Assembly: GCA_947374105.1 (NCBI GenBank)
Contig: CANCAO010000023.1
Location: 1 to 11,573 of the forward strand
From: Comamonadaceae bacterium
Lineage (GTDB): Bacteria > Pseudomonadota > Gammaproteobacteria > Burkholderiales > Burkholderiaceae_C
Reading direction: 5' to 3'
Length of the DNA stretch: 11,573 bases
The notes below the pieces were generated by a model that was given only the letters and a program-made list of their open reading frames with translations, was not told the DNA's origin and did no database searches. Made by a program: the position numbers and the translations under genes. Below, in pieces: positions 7,907-11,573 of the stretch (position 1 is its first letter; every line of letters begins with the position of its first letter).

Positions 7907-8572
7907 TCAGCGAATAATGGCAATGCGAGCTTGCAGTTTTTTCACAAACCAAGACAAGCCAAAACAAATCACAAAATAAACGACCGCAGCCAGCAAATAG
8001 GCCTCTTCTGGACGCCCATAAATCTTGCCCGCCGTGGTGAAGCCTTTGAGCAAGTCATACGCGCCAATGGCATACACCCGCGAAGTGTCCTGAAACAGGA
8101 TGATGGTCTGCGTCAACAGCACCGGCAGCATATTGCGAAAGGCCTGCGGCAACACCACCAAACGCATGTTCTGCCCGTAGCTCATGCCCAGTGCCTGACC
8201 GGCAAACACCTGGCCACGCGGGATGGACTGAATGCCAGCCCGCATGATCTCGCTGAAATACGCCGCCTCAAACGCGATAAAGGTGACGAAGGCCGACAGC
8301 TCAGCACCTATCGGTCGGCCGATCATGAAGGGGATAAGCAGAAAGAACCACAAGATCACCATCACCAGTGGCACGGAGCGCATGCCGTTAACGTAGAAGG
8401 TGGCGGGCATCATCAGCACTGGCTTACCCGACAGCCGCATGAGTGCGAGCAGCGTGCCGAAAAGTATGCCGCCCAACGTGGCCACCAGCGTCAATTGCAG
8501 GCTGAACCATAAACCGCCCAACACAAATTTGCGCAGGATGTCCCAATCCAGGAAGGTAAGGTCCAAGCCCAT
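7907..8572 (-). CDS. gltK: Glutamate/aspartate ABC importer, permease subunit
   Basis: This is one of two inner-membrane channel subunits of the importer. From the ATG at 8572 it has 221 residues, close to E. coli GltK (224). It shows several hydrophobic helices and the conserved EAA loop that docks the ATPase (FEAAYFSEIMRAG, about 101-113, continuing through PRGQVFAGQALG). The ATG at 8572 is preferred to an upstream start at 8635. It has a very strong ribosome-binding site (GGGGGAGGG) and is 1 base from the gltJ stop. The longer version would add 21 Arg/Pro-rich residues that overlap gltJ and do not look like a membrane protein N-terminus. GltJ and GltK differ in sequence, as expected for a heterodimeric channel. 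Confidence 0.95.
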   Translation of the reverse strand: MGLDLTFLDWDILRKFVLGGLWFSLQLTLVATLGGILFGTLLALMRLSGKPVLMMPATFYVNGMRSVPLVMVILWFFLLIPFMIGRPIGAELSAFVTFIAFEAAYFSEIMRAGIQSIPRGQVFAGQALGMSYGQNMRLVVLPQAFRNMLPVLLTQTIILFQDTSRVYAIGAYDLLKGFTTAGKIYGRPEEAYLLAAVVYFVICFGLSWFVKKLQARIAIIR

Positions 8573-8573
8573 G

Positions 8574-9296
8574 CTAATGCCCTCCCCCTGTGCCACCCGC
8601 AACGATAAAGCCGGGGATGGCCGCCTTCTTCTCAATCAAGGCGAAAGCTCGGTTTACTGCAAAGGCCGACAGCGCGTAGAGGGCGGTGACCGCCAAGTAC
8701 ACCTCCACACCGCGCGAGGTCTCTTCCTGCGCCTGCATGGCAAACATGGTGAGCTCGGCAATCGACACAGCAAACGCCACCGAAGAGTTCTTAAGAAGGT
8801 TCATTGACTCGCTCGTCAAGGGCGGCAGGATGATGCGAAACGCCATTGGCAAAATCACATAGCGATAGGTTTGAGCCGTCGTCAGACCTAAGGCCATGCC
8901 CGCATAGCGCTGGCCTTTAGGTAAGGCTTGAATGCCCGCGCGCACCTGCTCGGCAATGCGGGCCGAAGTGAAGAAGCCCAAGGCAAACACAACCAGCACC
9001 AGACTAGGCACATGCTGGAAGGCCGGGAACATCTTTGGCACCACGAAATACCAGAGAAAAACCTGCACCAGCAGCGGGATGTTGCGGAACAACTCTACCC
9101 AGATTGTGGCCAAACGGGCCAACGCCGGGCTGTTGGGCAAGGTGCGCAGCGTGCCCATCAAAGCACCAATGAGCACAGCCACCACCCAGGAGCTAGCCGC
9201 CACGGTGAGCGTCCAGCCCCAAGCGTCAATCATCCACTGAAGATAAGTGCGCCCGCTACCGTCGTCGTTAAGAAATACCTGCCAGTCCCACGTCAT
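8574..9296 (-). CDS. gltJ: Glutamate/aspartate ABC importer, permease subunit
   Basis: This is the second inner-membrane permease subunit, 240 residues starting at the ATG at 9296, with AGGTG seven bases upstream. The N-terminal MTWDWQVFLNDD and the EAA loop (ARIAEQVRAGIQALPKGQRY, about 112-131, then AGMALG) are typical of GltJ-type His/Glu/Gln/Arg/opine permeases. Hydrophobic helices cover about 28-50, 67-88, 97-115, 150-185 and 198-220. The last residues, AGGTGGGH, are glycine-rich because the DNA encoding them doubles as the ribosome-binding site of gltK, which begins one base after the TAG. The gene lies 112 bases downstream of gltI. Confidence 0.96.
   Translation of the reverse strand: MTWDWQVFLNDDGSGRTYLQWMIDAWGWTLTVAASSWVVAVLIGALMGTLRTLPNSPALARLATIWVELFRNIPLLVQVFLWYFVVPKMFPAFQHVPSLVLVVFALGFFTSARIAEQVRAGIQALPKGQRYAGMALGLTTAQTYRYVILPMAFRIILPPLTSESMNLLKNSSVAFAVSIAELTMFAMQAQEETSRGVEVYLAVTALYALSAFAVNRAFALIEKKAAIPGFIVAGGTGGGH
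8580..8588 (-). promoter_or_regulatory. Ribosome-binding site of gltK inside the gltJ 3' end
   Basis: The - strand reads GGGGGAGGG, seven bases before the gltK ATG and entirely within the last codons of gltJ (the Gly-Gly-Gly run before His-stop). It fixes the gltK start at 8572. Together with the TAG-C-ATG junction it points to translational coupling of the two permease genes. Confidence 0.85.
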
Positions 9297-9338
9297 GAGT
9301 GCACCTATAAGTTCAAAGCCATGTCATTAACTGCAACA

Positions 9339-9356
9339 TAACTTGAATACAAGTTA
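9339..9356 (-). other. Small perfect hairpin in the gltI-gltJ gap
   Basis: TAACTTG-AATA-CAAGTTA is a perfect 7-base inverted repeat with a 4-base loop, midway between gltI and gltJ. It is A+T-rich and has no T-run after it. It could be a second transcript hairpin or a protein-binding palindrome. The symmetry is seen directly; the function is inference. Confidence 0.45.
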
Positions 9357-9376
9357 GTCTTCGCTAAAACTTCGGT

Positions 9377-9394
9377 TTCCCGACAAAGCGGGAA
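9377..9394 (-). other. Hairpin just downstream of gltI
   Basis: On the transcript strand TTCCCG-CTTTGT-CGGGAA forms a perfect 6-base stem, 14 bases after the gltI stop. In binding-protein-dependent operons such hairpins commonly protect the upstream binding-protein message or stop part of the transcription before the permease genes. There is no uninterrupted T-run after the stem (ACCGAAGTTTTAG follows), so a processing or stability role is more likely than strong termination. Confidence 0.5.
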
Positions 9395-9408
9395 TTCCAT
9401 AGGCGCGA

Positions 9409-10308
9409 TTACTTCTTGGCGTAATCTTCCATCGGTTTGTCATTCGGCATGGCCCATGCGGCCTTGGTGCTCTCACTCACCGCCAGACCCACTTTGACGT
9501 TTTTCGGCGGGATGGGTTGCACGAACCACTTGTCGTAGAGCTTGGCCATCTCGCCAGATTTCATCAGGTCTTTCAAAGTATCGTCCGCCACCTTCTTGAA
9601 GGTCGGGTCGTCCTTGCGCAGCATGATAGCGATGGGCTCCACCGACAACACTTCACCGACAATTTTGAAGTCAGCCGGGTTTTTGGCATTAGCGATATTG
9701 CCTGCCAGGATGGAGCCATCCATGACAAAAGCTTCGGCACGGCCTGATTCAAGCAGCAAGAAGCTGTCAGCGTGGTCTTTGCCATAGACCTCCTTGAAGT
9801 CGATGCCATTGGCACGCTCGTTCTTGCGCAGGGTTTGCACTGAAGTGGTGCCCGTGGTGGTAGCCACGTTTTTACCGTTGAGCTGAACAATAGAGGTAAT
9901 GCCGGAGTTGGCCTTGACCACGATGCGCACCTCTTCTACAAAGGTGGTGACGGCAAACGCCACATCTTTTTGCCGCGTAGCGTTATTGGTGGTGGAACCA
10001 CACTCAATATCCACTGTTCCGTTTTGCGTGAGCGGAAGGCGGTTTTGCGAGGTGACAGATTGGTACTTCACTTCCAGTTTTTTACCAACGGCTTTTTCCA
10101 CATTGGCCACGATGCGCTGGCACAACTCCACGTGAAAGCCTGCGTACTTGCCCTCACCCAAAGTATAGGACAGCGCACCCGAGGAGTCACGTACACCCAT
10201 GGTGATGCTGCCAGAAGCTTTTACCTTAGCAAGGGTGTCGTTGGCCTGCGCGAAAGCGCCACCAGTCGTGAGAGCCACAATGGCAAGTACCAGCAAATGC
10301 TTTTTCAT
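9409..10308 (-). CDS. gltI: Glutamate/aspartate periplasmic binding protein
   Basis: This is the extracytoplasmic solute-binding protein (SBP_bac_3 family) that captures glutamate or aspartate and delivers it to GltJK. It has 299 residues. A signal peptide occupies 1-20 (MKK, a hydrophobic core, then AFA before QAND), so the mature protein is periplasmic. Ligand-site features include GVRDSSGALSY (38-48), QSVTSQNRLPLTQNGTVD (83-100) with Arg90, and CGSTTNNATRQ (103-113). Cys63 (VELCQ) and Cys103 (IECGS) fit the disulfide known in E. coli GltI. The start ATG at 10308 has AGGAG five bases upstream. It is the first gene of the operon, 117 bases downstream of the ABC exporter. Glutamate/aspartate specificity is inferred from similarity to GltI and from the full gltIJKL context. 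Confidence 0.97.
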   Translation of the reverse strand: MKKHLLVLAIVALTTGGAFAQANDTLAKVKASGSITMGVRDSSGALSYTLGEGKYAGFHVELCQRIVANVEKAVGKKLEVKYQSVTSQNRLPLTQNGTVDIECGSTTNNATRQKDVAFAVTTFVEEVRIVVKANSGITSIVQLNGKNVATTTGTTSVQTLRKNERANGIDFKEVYGKDHADSFLLLESGRAEAFVMDGSILAGNIANAKNPADFKIVGEVLSVEPIAIMLRKDDPTFKKVADDTLKDLMKSGEMAKLYDKWFVQPIPPKNVKVGLAVSESTKAAWAMPNDKPMEDYAKK

Positions 10309-10375
10309 ACGATCTCCTATTTAAAGTAACGTCTTGCGACAAAAGGCGAAAGCTTAGCTCAACTCGAGCATCAAC

Positions 10376-10406
10376 TGTATAGGGGTTTATTTCTAGCAGT
10401 GGCCAA
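10376..10406 (-). promoter_or_regulatory. Possible sigma-70 promoter for gltI
   Basis: Between the ABC exporter stop and gltI the - strand carries TTGGCC (10406-10401) and TATACA (10381-10376), each matching the consensus at four of six positions. The 19-base spacing is longer than ideal. A promoter for the glt operon is expected in this 117-base gap, and this is the best pair I could find by eye; it is a weak call. Confidence 0.22.
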
Positions 10407-10425
10407 TAAGCGCGTCTGGTGAACT

Positions 10426-11573
10426 TTATTCCGCGTTTTGCTGCAAAGCCCACATGCGTGAATAAACCCCGCCCAGCGCCAACAACTCGGCATGCTTGCC
10501 GTGCTCCACAATGCGCCCCGCCTCCATCACCAAAATTTCATGCGCATCCACCACCGTGGACAGGCGGTGCGCAATCACCAGCGTAGTTTTGTTGACCGCC
10601 ACGCTTTGCAGCTCGGCCTGAATAGCGCGCTCATTGGCCGAATCCAGTGCGGAGGTGGCCTCGTCGAAAATCAGGATGGGTGGATTTTTAAGCAAAGTAC
10701 GGGCAATGGCTACGCGCTGCTTCTCACCGCCTGAGAGTTTTAGGCCACGCTCCCCCACCATGGTGTCATAAGCTTTAGGGGTGGCGCTGATGAAGCTGTG
10801 AATGTGCGCTGACTTGGCGGCCTCTTCCACCTCGGCCCGACTAGCCCCGGGGCGACCATAGGCGATGTTGTATTCCACTGTGTCATTAAACAAAACCGTG
10901 TCCTGCGGCACGATGCCAATGGCCTGACGCACCGAGGCCTGCGTGACCTGGCAGATGTCTTGACCAGCGATGGTGATGCGCCCGCCATCCGCCGGATTGC
11001 TCACGTCGTAGAAGCGAAACAGCAGGCGCGCCAGTGTCGATTTACCCGCACCAGAAGGGCCAACAACGGCCACCGTCTTGCCAGCCGGGATCTCAAAGCT
11101 GACGTGGTGCAGGATGGGACGCCCGTCTTTGGTATCGTAGGCGAAGCTGACGTTCTCAAACCGTACAGCTGCATCCGCACCTTGCAAACTCAAAGCCAGC
11201 GCACCCGGCGCATCGGCAACCTCTCGCTCTTTTTCCAGCAGGGTGAACATCTTGTCCAGATCCGTCAGGCTTTGCTTGATCTCACGGTAGATCACGCCCA
11301 GGAAACCCAGCGGAATGTAGAGCTGAATCATGAAGGCGTTGATCATCACCAAGTCACCCAGCGTCATACGCCCCTCCACCACGCCCAGCGTAGCGCGCCA
11401 CAGCATGGCCACCAGGCCGATAGCAATAATGAGTTGCTGACCGGTGTTAAGCAGACTCAAGGTGGTCTGACTTTTCACAGCAGCACGGCGGTATTGCTCC
11501 AGGTTTTCGTCGTAGCGGCGCGTCTCGAAGGCTTCGTTATTGAAGTACTTGACGGTCTCGAAATTCAGCAGAG
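10426..11573 (-). CDS. Atm1/HMT1-type ABC exporter, fused permease-ATPase (5' end missing)
   Basis: The frame stays open to the right window edge, well past the internal GTG at 11478. Codons from 11571 read ETVKYFNNEAFETRRYDENL, the intracellular segment characteristic of Atm1/ABCB7/HMT1-like half-transporters. About 381 C-terminal residues are visible; the missing N-terminus should hold most of the membrane helices. In this fragment the remaining helices (LIIAIGLVAMLW and IPLGFLGVIYREI regions) precede a complete nucleotide-binding domain: Walker A GPSGAGKST, Q-loop PQDTVLFNDT, signature LSGGE, Walker B ILIFDEATSALD and the switch His in VIAHRLS. Characterised relatives export glutathione conjugates, metal-glutathione complexes or a sulfur compound used for Fe-S maturation; the substrate here cannot be read from the sequence. 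MsbA-like lipid flippases are the main alternative, but the Atm1-type linker argues against that. The gene lies 117 bases upstream of gltI, and I see no functional link to glutamate uptake. Confidence 0.92.
   Translation of the reverse strand, partial: LLNFETVKYFNNEAFETRRYDENLEQYRRAAVKSQTTLSLLNTGQQLIIAIGLVAMLWRATLGVVEGRMTLGDLVMINAFMIQLYIPLGFLGVIYREIKQSLTDLDKMFTLLEKEREVADAPGALALSLQGADAAVRFENVSFAYDTKDGRPILHHVSFEIPAGKTVAVVGPSGAGKSTLARLLFRFYDVSNPADGGRITIAGQDICQVTQASVRQAIGIVPQDTVLFNDTVEYNIAYGRPGASRAEVEEAAKSAHIHSFISATPKAYDTMVGERGLKLSGGEKQRVAIARTLLKNPPILIFDEATSALDSANERAIQAELQSVAVNKTTLVIAHRLSTVVDAHEILVMEAGRIVEHGKHAELLALGGVYSRMWALQQNAE

Noticed and set aside
8573..8635. Longer gltK start at 8635
   Set aside because: It adds an Arg/Pro-rich stretch overlapping gltJ and has no family support. 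The 8572 ATG has an excellent ribosome-binding site.
11476..11478. GTG at 11478 as the start of the ABC exporter
   Set aside because: The frame continues upstream to the window edge with clear Atm1-family sequence, so this is an internal Val codon.

Overview
The window looks like a chromosomal stretch from a betaproteobacterium, most likely Burkholderiales/Comamonadaceae (Rhodoferax/Polaromonas-like). This rests on the protein sequences, on the fairly G+C-rich coding with many GTG/TTG-type starts, and on a short palindromic repeat with a GAGCTTGTCGAAG core of a kind I recall from genomes of this group. The genus is inference; no rRNA or other taxonomic marker is present. I found no tRNA, rRNA, transposase, integrase, phage gene or CRISPR array. 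No stretch longer than about 120 bases lacks a gene.

Layout. A FAD-dependent oxidoreductase of the COG2509 type runs in from the left edge on the + strand (1-1491, 5' end missing). Everything else is on the - strand, so transcription of the rest runs right to left. From upstream (right) to downstream (left) these genes are: the C-terminal two thirds of an Atm1/HMT1-type ABC exporter (10426-11573, 5' end missing); a complete glutamate/aspartate ABC importer operon gltI-gltJ-gltK-gltL (10308-7160); pyrC, dihydroorotase (7080-6037); a DUF3025 gene (about 5965-5219); htpX, a membrane zinc protease (5145-4270); and a large membrane-bound Cache-PAS-GGDEF-EAL protein (4262-1527). The last gene meets the FAD gene tail to tail with 35 bases between them.

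How the genes work together. GltI captures glutamate or aspartate in the periplasm, GltJ and GltK form the membrane channel, and GltL supplies ATP hydrolysis. The four genes are tightly packed: gltJ/gltK are 1 base apart and gltK/gltL 9 bases apart. A hairpin-bearing 112-base gap follows gltI, which fits the usual excess of binding protein over permease. PyrC makes dihydroorotate for pyrimidine synthesis from carbamoyl-aspartate, so an aspartate importer upstream is metabolically suggestive but may be coincidence. HtpX and the c-di-GMP protein are 7 bases apart and are probably co-transcribed, which pairs envelope protein quality control with second-messenger signalling.

I looked for an undescribed system and did not find a convincing one; this is mostly ordinary core-genome content. 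The points most worth a second look are the palindromic repeat at the pyrC/DUF3025 junction, which obscures the start of the DUF3025 gene, the htpX/c-di-GMP pairing, and the hairpins in the glt operon.
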